From NCBI GenBank assembly GCA_017457555.1, contig JAFTHG010000156.1:1-22739 (forward strand): a stretch of DNA of 22,739 nucleotides, read 5' to 3'. The DNA comes from Kiritimatiellia bacterium (lineage in GTDB: Bacteria; Verrucomicrobiota; Kiritimatiellia; RFP12; DVOR01). The position numbers were made by a program, and so were the translations under genes. Shown here one piece after another: positions 14,449 to 22,661 of the stretch (position 1 is the stretch's first letter; the number at the start of each line of letters is the position of its first letter). The notes beneath the pieces are model-generated. The model saw only the letters and a list, made by a program, of their open reading frames with translations. It was not told where the DNA came from and ran no database searches.

Positions 14449-14518
14449 CAGCCGCAGGCTGGCTCATTCGCCCCGGCGCCCATCCTTCACGCGCCACTCG
14501 CCACTGTGGCGCAGCCAC
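14449..14518 (+). repeat. mini-hairpins and second direct-repeat copy
   Basis: CAGCC-GCA-GGCTG (14449-14461) and GTGGC-GCA-GCCAC (14506-14518) share with 10368-10380 a 5-bp stem and the loop GCA. Between them lies the direct repeat 14463-14505, whose first copy is at 14330. Confidence 0.7.
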
Positions 14519-14544
14519 CCTTCATCCCCACAGTCCGCTGTAAA

Positions 14545-14576
14545 CTAAAAAACGGCGCTGCAATGCAGTCGCCGTT
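14545..14576 (-). terminator. intrinsic terminator, leftward
   Basis: Stem arms AACGGCG (14551-14557) and CGCCGTT (14570-14576) enclose CTGC-AAT-GCAG with one bulged base. Read on the minus strand the stem leads into a T-run (complement of the A's at 14547-14552). On the plus strand no T-run follows. There is no leftward protein gene nearby for it to end. Confidence 0.75.
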
Positions 14577-14604
14577 ACAAGGGAATAATGTGTCTGTAGG
14601 AGAG
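14545..14604 (-). ncRNA. candidate ~60-nt small RNA, leftward
   Basis: A leftward transcription unit with no protein inside. The extended -10 promoter at 14610-14618 predicts a start near 14604. The transcript would run through a short single-stranded 5' part (beginning close to CTCTCC) into a strong hairpin (AACGGCG/CGCCGTT with inner CTGC/GCAG) followed by six T's when read leftward, which ends it near 14545. It is antisense to the gap between the tail block and the polyvalent gene. A CTGTAG half-operator lies just inside the transcript (14594-14599). No -35 box is clear. The function is unknown: it might act on leader RNA in cis or on mRNAs in trans. Confidence 0.5.
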
Positions 14605-14609
14605 CCGCC

Positions 14610-14618
14610 ATTATACCA
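14610..14618 (-). promoter_or_regulatory. extended -10 promoter for the leftward small RNA
   Basis: Read leftward the bases are TGGTATAAT, a perfect -10 with the TGn extension. The -35 region at 17-nt spacing (TAGTTG) is poor, but extended -10 promoters need little -35. Confidence 0.5.
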
Positions 14619-14750
14619 AAAATCCACCCAATCAACTACCCCCAAACTGCCAACTTCCCCAAAAAATTGACAAATCCCCTCGCGATTTAACTTGCAATTC
14701 ACCCCAATCACAACCCACCATCCAACAACGATTTACGCAATATTTTAAAG

Positions 14751-14783
14751 CCAATTGTCAATTTTTGGAAAATTGACAATTGG
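14751..14783. promoter_or_regulatory. 33-bp near-perfect inverted repeat with TTGACA in each arm
   Basis: The arms are 15 nt (14751-14765 and 14769-14783) and perfectly complementary, with a 3-nt centre TGG. Each arm contains TTGACA read outward on its own strand. A third, direct copy of the arm core AAATTGACAA is at 14664-14673. It lies 128 bp before the polyvalent gene. It could be a repressor or activator site, divergent -35 elements, or an RNA hairpin. No -10 lies at proper spacing for the rightward copy. Confidence 0.65.
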
Positions 14784-14810
14784 GATGAAGACTTGTCCGT
14801 AAAAGAATCA

Positions 14811-14822
14811 GTAGACATCTAC
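14811..14822. promoter_or_regulatory. palindromic operator copy 2, upstream of the polyvalent gene
   Basis: GTAGA-CA-TCTAC is identical to the inner 12 bases at 22607 and the reverse complement of those at 5210. It lies 88 bp before ATG 14911 and just before the attenuator-like hairpins, as expected of an operator overlapping a promoter or start site. Confidence 0.7.
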
Positions 14823-14834
14823 AAAAAGGTGAGG

Positions 14835-14873
14835 TATCGGCTATGCCGATAAAATTTTAGTTTCGGCATTTTT
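14835..14873 (+). promoter_or_regulatory. attenuator-like pair of competing hairpins in the leader
   Basis: Hairpin 1 is TATCGGC-TAT-GCCGATA (14835-14851). Hairpin 2 uses ATGCCGA (14843-14849) with TCGGCAT (14863-14869) and is followed by TTTT (14870-14873), giving terminator form. The two share GCCGA and cannot form together. This arrangement is typical of transcription attenuation, with hairpin 1 as antiterminator. The signal that would choose between them is not visible. Confidence 0.55.
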
Positions 14874-14910
14874 GAAACAATGGTGACATTCTGTTATCAA
14901 GGAATTTGCC

Positions 14911-17900
14911 ATGGCTTCAAAAGATTTACTTCCGATTTACCACAACGGTCAACTCGAATACTCCTCTTACGACAAGGCAGCTGAAGCTCGTAAGAACGGC
15001 GACGAGGTTGTCCCCCTTCGCCATTTCAAGTTCGAAGACGGTACAGAGCAGTTCGTCTCCTATGAGAAGTCTACTGCTCTTCAGGAGCAGTGGGCGCAAG
15101 AGGGACGTCAGGCAACCGAACTCTTTCATGCAATCAATACGGACAACCCCTCTGAATTAATAACGCAGACCACAGAAGAGCGCGATGCAGCCTGGAAAGC
15201 AGAGAGTGGGCGTTGGGGGGAGTTTGGCGCGGACTATGGCGAGGCTGTCGTCAGCCAGGTTGGGCGCGCGGCAAACCAGATCCCGAAGATGATCGTCGGT
15301 TTGTCGCAACTGACGAATGCCGGATTGGGGTGGCTCACATCCGCTGGCGGTCTTGCCCCGAATGTTGTCTCCGACAAATTCCATCTTTGGGCAAAAGACA
15401 ACGCACGGATGCGACAGGGGCTGGATCAATTTGAAGAAAAACATCTAAGCAAAGACAAGCAATATGATCACCTCATGAGTGATGGCGTTCGGACGACGCG
15501 CGAGACGATAGAAGGTGTCACCAATCTGGCGGAGCAACTGCTGATCGGTGGTGGCATTGCCCGGGGAGCCCAAGCCGTGAACGCTGCCGCCACGGCGGTT
15601 AAGGGCGTGGCTCCTGTGGCGCGCGTGGCAGCACCGGCCGCAGTAACCAAAGGACAGATGGTTGTTGAGGCGGGGAAGCAATTGGTTACGGGCCCCGGCA
15701 CGGCTTACGCTGCGGGGATGGCCGGTGAAGCAGCCGGTGAAACCCACGCCACCGCTATTGAGCAGGGTGTGGATCCGAATCGAGCTGCCGAAATAGCCAT
15801 GAAGGACGCCTTCACGTCCTACTTCCTGAATCGCGCCGACGTGGAGAGCGGGGCAATCTCTGCAGTGGCAGGCCCGGCTGTGAGTAAGACGGTTAAGCAA
15901 TGGTTCCTGGGCGGACTCCTGCGGCCATTCAAGAGTGATGTCGCCAAGCGCATCATGCGGAATGTCGCTTGGGAAGGTGGCTCCGAGGCATTAGATCAGT
16001 GGATGCACCTGTCACGCCTTCAAGATGCAGGTGTTGAGCTCAACCAGGAGGACAAGGCGCGCGCCACGGCTCAGGCCGGACTCTATGGCGCGCTCGGTGG
16101 CGCATTGGGTGAAGTGGGCGGTTATCTGGAATCGCGCAGCGAACTTAAGAATCTGCGGCGCCTCTTTGCTGTGGAGCACCAAGCAGAAGCTGCCGAAGCT
16201 TTCAAGCGCGCAGCTGAGGGCCAACCTGTTGCCACGGATGCGCCTGGCGGCCCAGCCGTTGTAACAGAGAAAGGCAGCGTGCTCTTCAAGGATGGCGCAG
16301 TGGTTCACGGCGACGGTACGATTACCACGGTTAACGGTGTCGTTACCGACACCGATGGCGAGCCCGTTACGATTCGCCCCGAAGTCAATCAGCAGTCTAC
16401 GATTGACCTCTTCCGATTGATTCGCGAGAGCGACCTGAATGTGCAAAACCTTCCTGTAGAAAGCATCGCAGTCAACGACCGTGTGAAGCAATTCAAGGCA
16501 GACGCGGATGCGGCCACTGGCGTGGTGGCAGGAGAACGCTTACAAGGCGCATACAATCCAATTCCCGCCAAGCCGATTCTCGTCATGGAATTTGCCGATG
16601 GACACCGTGAGGTGGTGACAGGTCGTCACCGTTTAGATCTGGCCAAACAGAATCAGATGGCGCAGATTCCTGCCAACATCATCTACGAGAAGGACGGATG
16701 GACGATTGAGTCCGCACGCCTGATGGATGCTTACGACAACATTCTCGATGGCAAAGGCAGTGACCAAGACTTTGTCAACTTCTTCAGGAATAGCAAGCTT
16801 GACGCACAGACGTTGGCCGAACACCCTGAACTCTACGGCCGCAAGCGTCAAGCGGAAGCAAAGTTATTGGCCGAAAATGCCAGCGACGACCTCTACACAT
16901 TCTTCATGGGCAAAGACGAGCGCATGACGTTGGACGTGGCTTCGGCCATTGCACGAGAAGCGCCAATGGGTGCCAATGCCTACGCCGGTGACATTCAACG
17001 CGCAGTGATGCGCGCCGTGCTCAACGATGGCGTTCGTGCGACCGATGCCGCAATTATGGCACGTTCCTTAATGAGTGCCTATAAGCAGCGCATTGAAGCC
17101 AAGGGTATTCAGCAACTCTCACTCTTCGGCGATGACGATTCCTTCCAGTTGGCCATGACGCTCGAAGCAAAGTTTGCCAGCAGCAAGGTGCGCGAGATTG
17201 AGACCGACCTGCGTGCACTCAAGCAGGCAACCGGCAAGCAGTCGGGCAACCTTAAAGCACGCGAAGCACTGCTGAAGAAGTATGGCCTTGAATCCTCGGA
17301 AGACGTGGAAGGCATGCAGCGTGTCATTGGCGAATTGGAAGCCAGGAAGGTGCGTTGGCAAAACTACTACACCGACCCCGAACTCGCGCAACAAGCCCAC
17401 GCCTATGCAAAGCAAGCCCTACACCTCGATGATATCGCCGTGGAAATGCCCGACGGCCGCATGACGACGGTTAATCAGGAAGCAGGAGCCGTGGCGGCTG
17501 CGAGTGAGACTGCGCCGACAGACACTGATGACAATCCAGATCAGGGCGGCTTTGACTTCTCGATGATGCCAACGCAAAAGGCAGTACTACAACCCGTCAA
17601 CGACTCCATTGAGTCGCGCTTTACAGTGGAAAACGCCCCGCACTTCTCGGTCGTAAGCGACGAAGGGCTGATGACGATCGATATCGCAGACGGTGCGACA
17701 GAAGCCGAAATTAACACGGGTCTCAAGGGCGTACTGGACGCTGCACGAGAAGCGAAGGTTCCGGTTCGCCTTCAAGGACAACAGAATCTTTCACTGACGC
17801 AACGCAACGCAGTGAAGGGGCATAACCAACGTATGCAGAATCTCTCGATTCTCGGCGTAGAAGAAGTTAGCCCCAATAATCCGATTCAATTGAACGACGT

Positions 17901-20900
17901 ACAAGCAAGAAATCTCTCCGACTCAATCAAGCCTCAACCCATGCCAGAGCAAGCATTCCTTCCAAAAGGCGTGTCCGCTCGCGATGCACTGAAATGGTTT
18001 ATGACCAATGTTTCTGGCAGAATCTTTAAAACTCCAGATGGGAAAAAAGTCAAATTAGACGAGGGGCATTTCTTCAGATTCATCAGCGAGCAACCAAAAG
18101 ATGGACAGCGAAAGGGGTGGATTAGTAAAGCTAAGAGCGCAGAAGACGCTCGCGCAGGCATTCTAGACGGCCGTTACACGGAGGCCGATATTGCAGGATT
18201 TCAGCGCCAACGCCTCGAAATACTTCCACTCCTGGTTGACGTTATCTGTCACCCCCAGATTGTCTTGCGCGAGTATGGATTCCGTAACGGTCAAGACAGA
18301 AATCGTTATACGACACACGTTAAGGTATACTCCAAAAAGAAAGAAGGCGTGACGGCAGTATTCTTCAACCTTGACGGAGACGGTAACTTTAAGGGGCCTA
18401 CGTCATTTCACCCAGGGAAACCTGGACCAAATGCTTTAAAGAAGTTCGGCCTCATGGTATTGGATAACCCAGACCATGAGACCGAACAAATGAGATCTAA
18501 CGGTCTAACCGATCAATCTCCCAAGGTCGAGAGCGAAAACTCCGGTTCGCAAACGATACTCAAGGGGAGACAATACTCGGAGACTAATTCCCCTCTTGAG
18601 TCATCTCAATTATCGCACACTTCGGAGGCGAAAGTCAACAATAATCCTGTGGCCGAAGAGATGCGCTCGACGCTGGAGAGCACGGTGTATCCAAATGGTG
18701 GACGTGTGCCGGTGGTGGGTTCGCCTGCTGCCGAGAAGGGGCGCGTGCCATTGGCGCTGCACCATGTGGTTGGTATTTATCGTGAACTGGCAGGACGTTA
18801 CCCGAAGGTGGTCAAGGATGCCAACAGAGGCCCGCGCGGTGCGCTGGGTTGGTTCAGGAATGACACGCAAGACATCGCCGTTCGCGCACAACTCTTTGGT
18901 CTTGCTGATGCTACGGATATTCAGGCGTTGCACGACGATTTGAAGCAGAAGGGATTCTTCCGCAACGAAGATCCGAATTGGTGCGCACACCACTCCAAGC
19001 GCGTCGTGATTCATGAAAAGCGCCTTTCCCAAATCAAACTCCACGAGGCGCTCAACAAATTGGTTGACCGGCGTATTAAGTCGGGCATTCACCAAGGCAT
19101 TGGCACAAAGGTGATGGCCCACGAACTGTGGCACTATATTGATCAGCTTGACGGCGTGAAGGTGCGCGAACACGGTAACTTCCTTGCGCACATCTTAAAT
19201 TTAAAGCAGTCTCACGCCGAAGTTATGCCGGAGACCGCATTCACGACCGACACCGAACTCATCAACGAGGCAACCAACTTCATTGCCTGGTGGATTGGTC
19301 TTAAACCCGACCAGGTGCAATATCACAAGCAGCCGAAAGAGGCCTACGCCGAGATGGGCGCAGCGTTATGGTTGGATCCCGGAGCCGTAGCACAGCGCGC
19401 GCCGAAGTACTATCGCGCAATGATGGAAGGTATGCAGCGTCATCCGAGTGCCATGCGTGCATGGGAGAAAGCCGTGGCCGCCATTGAAGGTAAGACTGAC
19501 GTGAGCGGACTCTTGGATCGCCTATCGGCACAATGGAGTCGCGAGGCCGAAACGGAACGGCGCAGACTCCGCAGCCGCCTACAGCGCGTGGCACCGGAAG
19601 GGGCGAACCTCTTCGAACGCCTCTACTATCGCTTCTTTGGCGCTAACAACGCAATGAAGTTCGCACGCATCTTCACCGACAAACATGCGCCCGTGGTTAT
19701 GGTGGCCAATGAAGCCACCTCTATCGCATTGCGCCAAGCAGAGAAGATGGTTAAGAAGGGCAAGCTAACACAGGACGAATACAACGCATTGAAACTGGCT
19801 GCCAATGCAGCTGTAGAAGACGTTAGCTATCTCTTGACCCAATATCGCCATCAGTACGGCAGATCCAAAATCTTCCTTGCCGACCTCTCCGAGAAGGTTA
19901 TTCAAGCCTCTCGCAAGCTTGATGTGGATATGAAGACGTTGGCTAAATACCTCCACTTTAAGCGCGTCATTGAGATTGGCGACCGAGCAACGGCATTGGG
20001 TATCGATGCGCCGACCGCGCACAAGGCGCTCAATCAGATGAGCCGCGAACTTGGCCTTTCAAAGATGCGCAACGTCATCTCCATGGCCAATCAATTCCGA
20101 GCTGTCTACGAGCAAGCCGTTATCAACAATGCTCAAGTGGCCTCCATGCTTGGCCCCGACAACATGCGCCTCCTTCAGCGCAACAAGCATTACGTCACGA
20201 TGCGCCATGTTGATGATGCGGGCCAGATTGTTGACATGCACGAACAACTTGACCAGAAAGGCAAGGCTGGGCGTGATCCGTTAACGCTCGCACTCACGCA
20301 GATGATGCGAATTGGCGGCGGCGTATCCACGGAGACGGGTTATCGGTTACACCGTCTGACCGGTAGTTTCAGGGCCACCTCCAATCCAGTTACTGCAACG
20401 GCCGAAACTGCGGTGGCAATCATTGAAGCAGCACAGAAGAACGCCATGATGATTGAATTGGCAGACACACTGGAACGATTCGAGTTTCCGGAATTTCGGA
20501 TTCTTGAAAAGGGTGAAAGCGAAGTCAACAACGACCGCTTCGGAACGGTTCACTTCATGAAGAACGGCGAAGTAAAGGCGATGGTCGTGCCACGCGAAGT
20601 GGCTGACGCTGTAATGGATAAGTCCACATCAATCCCTGGCATTACCACCTTCTGCCGATTTATTAACTCTGGCCGAACGACCAACAATATTACCTTCATT
20701 GCGCCTGCGTACGAGCGCGATCTCGCCGCATTCGCAATCAACAACAAGGGATTCAAGCGGTCGCCACTCCACTGGTTAAGCGCCTTCAATCTCGGCGCAG
20801 CCATGCGCCTTATACCCGGTAAGCCGGGTGCGGTTCTTGGTGGCGTTACCGACGCCGGAGCCTATGTGGCGATGGCAGCACAATTCATTCCCCCTCACGT

Positions 20901-22605
20901 CATGAAGTCGATCGGGAAACATCCGCTCGGGCGATTCCTCTTCAATACCTCGACAGTGGAATACTGGACAAGCTTCGGCCGCAAGATGGCGCGTATGATT
21001 CAGCGTGGTGAGTTCGAACAGACACTTCAGGAGGCTAAGGCTGCGCGCGAGGCAGGTAATGTTTCGAAGGCGGAAGAGTTGGAATATTGTGCAATTATGG
21101 CACGCAAGGCGCTTGAAGATGGCGTATTGCTCACCATGCGACAGATGCGTAACGACGACTTCATCAAGTCCGATCTGAAGCAACTCTTCGACAAGTACAA
21201 TATCTCTTTCGAGGACGAGGTTGACGCAATGGCGCCTCTGCCAGAGCGCGTATGGAAGGTGCTTAAGGATCCCAAGCAATGGGGAACAGCCGCCTGGCAG
21301 AGTGCGTCTAAGAGCGCTCATGGAATCTGGGAAGGTATTGGCAATCTGAGCGAGATTGAAGAAATGACCGTCAAACTCGCAGGTTATTGCGCACTGCACA
21401 ATCAAGCGACAGGTGGTAAACAACAGTTCAGCGATAAGAACCGCAAGCGCATAGCCTTGCAGACTACCGAGATGGTTGGTTCGCCAGACTTCGCCGCGCG
21501 CGGACTTCTCGCACAGATGATCGAGATGAGCACGTCGAGCTTCTGGAATGCACGCCTGCGCGCCGGACTGCGATCGGTGAAGTCTGCGACGCAGCATCCT
21601 GGCTCGTGGTTTGGCAAGGCTACGCTGCATGCACTCCCGACGCTCACCTCACTCATGGTCACGTCAGGCTTGCTCAGAAGGTCGCTCGTTTGGCTGCTCA
21701 CGGACGATAACGACGAAGAGAAGCTCAAGGGCACGGTGGCGGGTTCGGTCATTGATGTGCTGCGCTGGCAGGAAGAGGCAATGAAGAAGGTGTCTGTCTA
21801 CGCGCAGCGCGCCTACCGCTGCCTGCCAATCTGGTTTGATGGCCTGACGACAATCTGTCTCAAGCTGCCTATTCCTGACGAAGCGAAACTGATTGACATG
21901 GGGATTCGTGCGGCCTGGAATAAGTTTGCAGAGAAGTTCGGGCTGGGTTCGCCCGATCCGGGTGTCGGATTCGACAGCGTAGTCCATGAAGCAGCCAATC
22001 AATTCGGCTTCGACCCGAGCGACCGCGGTTCAATCTGGAGCTTCCTTACACCGTTTGTCAGTCCTTATCTCTTTGGCTCCAACCCGCACGAGTCCTTCAG
22101 AGATGCGCCGATGTATTCCGAGCGAGATTTCAAGGCTCGCTTCTTGGAACCGACTAACTTCGCCGAGAAGGTGACGCAGAGAACTTGGAACGCGTCGCCA
22201 TTCGCGCAGCTCTACCGTTTCCGCGAGTCTGACGGTGGGCCACACTCCGATAGCACCAAGGAATTGCGTTGGATTCTCAACTTCCCCGTGGTCGGACCGA
22301 CACTTGCGCGATTTTGTTCGGTGGACTCCGGCGGCGAATTGCAGACCTTGCGAGAGTATGAGAAGATCGACGAGGCGCAACGTGCTGCGGATCGCATCAA
22401 GGTGGAACAACTCTTCCTGAAGATGGAAGCTCAAGAAGAATTATCGGCCGAAGACACACTCTTCTTGTTGCAGAACACCGACCGCCTGAAACAGCTCTTC
22501 AAGGAGGCCAAGAAGCCAAGCGCATTGCGTAAGCTCGAATCGATTAAAAGCATTAAGAATCCTGACACGCGCCTGCGCGCAATTGATGCAATTAACGCTA
22601 ATTAG
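14911..22605 (+). CDS. giant polyvalent protein (ParB-like, BECR nuclease-like, zincin and LPD-like helical regions)
   Basis: 2,564 residues from ATG 14911, with AAGGAA upstream. In order: a charged N-terminus; an Ala/Gly-rich amphipathic region (about 210-275); a ParB-like nuclease domain (about 505-640) with GRHRLDLAKQ at 571-580; a coiled-coil stretch (about 755-820); a region (about 1018-1175) ending EGVTAVFFNLDG and TSFHPGKPG that resembles Barnase-EndoU-ColicinE5/D-RelE-like nucleases; a zincin protease with HELWH at 1404-1408 and EAYAE at 1477-1481; and long helical LPD-like sequence to the C-terminus, with SPDFAARG near 2192 and a hydrophobic segment near 2241-2263. This is the architecture of phage polyvalent proteins, which are thought to be packaged and injected to counter host defences and reshape the new host. 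The ParB and zincin calls are firm; the BECR and LPD calls are moderate. Confidence 0.82.
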   Translation: MASKDLLPIYHNGQLEYSSYDKAAEARKNGDEVVPLRHFKFEDGTEQFVSYEKSTALQEQWAQEGRQATELFHAINTDNPSELITQTTEERDAAWKAESGRWGEFGADYGEAVVSQVGRAANQIPKMIVGLSQLTNAGLGWLTSAGGLAPNVVSDKFHLWAKDNARMRQGLDQFEEKHLSKDKQYDHLMSDGVRTTRETIEGVTNLAEQLLIGGGIARGAQAVNAAATAVKGVAPVARVAAPAAVTKGQMVVEAGKQLVTGPGTAYAAGMAGEAAGETHATAIEQGVDPNRAAEIAMKDAFTSYFLNRADVESGAISAVAGPAVSKTVKQWFLGGLLRPFKSDVAKRIMRNVAWEGGSEALDQWMHLSRLQDAGVELNQEDKARATAQAGLYGALGGALGEVGGYLESRSELKNLRRLFAVEHQAEAAEAFKRAAEGQPVATDAPGGPAVVTEKGSVLFKDGAVVHGDGTITTVNGVVTDTDGEPVTIRPEVNQQSTIDLFRLIRESDLNVQNLPVESIAVNDRVKQFKADADAATGVVAGERLQGAYNPIPAKPILVMEFADGHREVVTGRHRLDLAKQNQMAQIPANIIYEKDGWTIESARLMDAYDNILDGKGSDQDFVNFFRNSKLDAQTLAEHPELYGRKRQAEAKLLAENASDDLYTFFMGKDERMTLDVASAIAREAPMGANAYAGDIQRAVMRAVLNDGVRATDAAIMARSLMSAYKQRIEAKGIQQLSLFGDDDSFQLAMTLEAKFASSKVREIETDLRALKQATGKQSGNLKAREALLKKYGLESSEDVEGMQRVIGELEARKVRWQNYYTDPELAQQAHAYAKQALHLDDIAVEMPDGRMTTVNQEAGAVAAASETAPTDTDDNPDQGGFDFSMMPTQKAVLQPVNDSIESRFTVENAPHFSVVSDEGLMTIDIADGATEAEINTGLKGVLDAAREAKVPVRLQGQQNLSLTQRNAVKGHNQRMQNLSILGVEEVSPNNPIQLNDVQARNLSDSIKPQPMPEQAFLPKGVSARDALKWFMTNVSGRIFKTPDGKKVKLDEGHFFRFISEQPKDGQRKGWISKAKSAEDARAGILDGRYTEADIAGFQRQRLEILPLLVDVICHPQIVLREYGFRNGQDRNRYTTHVKVYSKKKEGVTAVFFNLDGDGNFKGPTSFHPGKPGPNALKKFGLMVLDNPDHETEQMRSNGLTDQSPKVESENSGSQTILKGRQYSETNSPLESSQLSHTSEAKVNNNPVAEEMRSTLESTVYPNGGRVPVVGSPAAEKGRVPLALHHVVGIYRELAGRYPKVVKDANRGPRGALGWFRNDTQDIAVRAQLFGLADATDIQALHDDLKQKGFFRNEDPNWCAHHSKRVVIHEKRLSQIKLHEALNKLVDRRIKSGIHQGIGTKVMAHELWHYIDQLDGVKVREHGNFLAHILNLKQSHAEVMPETAFTTDTELINEATNFIAWWIGLKPDQVQYHKQPKEAYAEMGAALWLDPGAVAQRAPKYYRAMMEGMQRHPSAMRAWEKAVAAIEGKTDVSGLLDRLSAQWSREAETERRRLRSRLQRVAPEGANLFERLYYRFFGANNAMKFARIFTDKHAPVVMVANEATSIALRQAEKMVKKGKLTQDEYNALKLAANAAVEDVSYLLTQYRHQYGRSKIFLADLSEKVIQASRKLDVDMKTLAKYLHFKRVIEIGDRATALGIDAPTAHKALNQMSRELGLSKMRNVISMANQFRAVYEQAVINNAQVASMLGPDNMRLLQRNKHYVTMRHVDDAGQIVDMHEQLDQKGKAGRDPLTLALTQMMRIGGGVSTETGYRLHRLTGSFRATSNPVTATAETAVAIIEAAQKNAMMIELADTLERFEFPEFRILEKGESEVNNDRFGTVHFMKNGEVKAMVVPREVADAVMDKSTSIPGITTFCRFINSGRTTNNITFIAPAYERDLAAFAINNKGFKRSPLHWLSAFNLGAAMRLIPGKPGAVLGGVTDAGAYVAMAAQFIPPHVMKSIGKHPLGRFLFNTSTVEYWTSFGRKMARMIQRGEFEQTLQEAKAAREAGNVSKAEELEYCAIMARKALEDGVLLTMRQMRNDDFIKSDLKQLFDKYNISFEDEVDAMAPLPERVWKVLKDPKQWGTAAWQSASKSAHGIWEGIGNLSEIEEMTVKLAGYCALHNQATGGKQQFSDKNRKRIALQTTEMVGSPDFAARGLLAQMIEMSTSSFWNARLRAGLRSVKSATQHPGSWFGKATLHALPTLTSLMVTSGLLRRSLVWLLTDDNDEEKLKGTVAGSVIDVLRWQEEAMKKVSVYAQRAYRCLPIWFDGLTTICLKLPIPDEAKLIDMGIRAAWNKFAEKFGLGSPDPGVGFDSVVHEAANQFGFDPSDRGSIWSFLTPFVSPYLFGSNPHESFRDAPMYSERDFKARFLEPTNFAEKVTQRTWNASPFAQLYRFRESDGGPHSDSTKELRWILNFPVVGPTLARFCSVDSGGELQTLREYEKIDEAQRAADRIKVEQLFLKMEAQEELSAEDTLFLLQNTDRLKQLFKEAKKPSALRKLESIKSIKNPDTRLRAIDAINAN

Positions 22606-22620
22606 TGTAGACATCTACAC
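22605..22620. promoter_or_regulatory. palindromic operator copy 3, at the end of the polyvalent gene
   Basis: GTGTAGA-CA-TCTACAC is a perfect 7-bp inverted repeat overlapping the last base of the TAG stop. The inner 12-mer equals that at 14811. A site after a gene suggests control of a unit beginning to the right, or leftward antisense control. Confidence 0.7.
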
Positions 22621-22624
22621 GAAC

Positions 22625-22661
22625 ACCCGCTTAAGTGTCATTTTGAAGCACTTAGGCGGGT
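22625..22661 (+). terminator. intrinsic terminator after the polyvalent gene
   Basis: ACCCGCTTAAGTG (22625-22637) pairs with CACTTAGGCGGGT (22649-22661) in a 13-bp stem with one G-T pair and an 11-nt loop, followed by ATTCTTTTG. It is 20 nt after the stop codon. Confidence 0.75.

Noticed and set aside
5868..14518. CRISPR array
   Set aside because: The repeats are 7 nt in direct tandem without unique spacers, so they are not CRISPR.
20776..21630. 284-codon opening on the minus strand
   Set aside because: Antisense to the polyvalent gene; composition is typical of a shadow frame.
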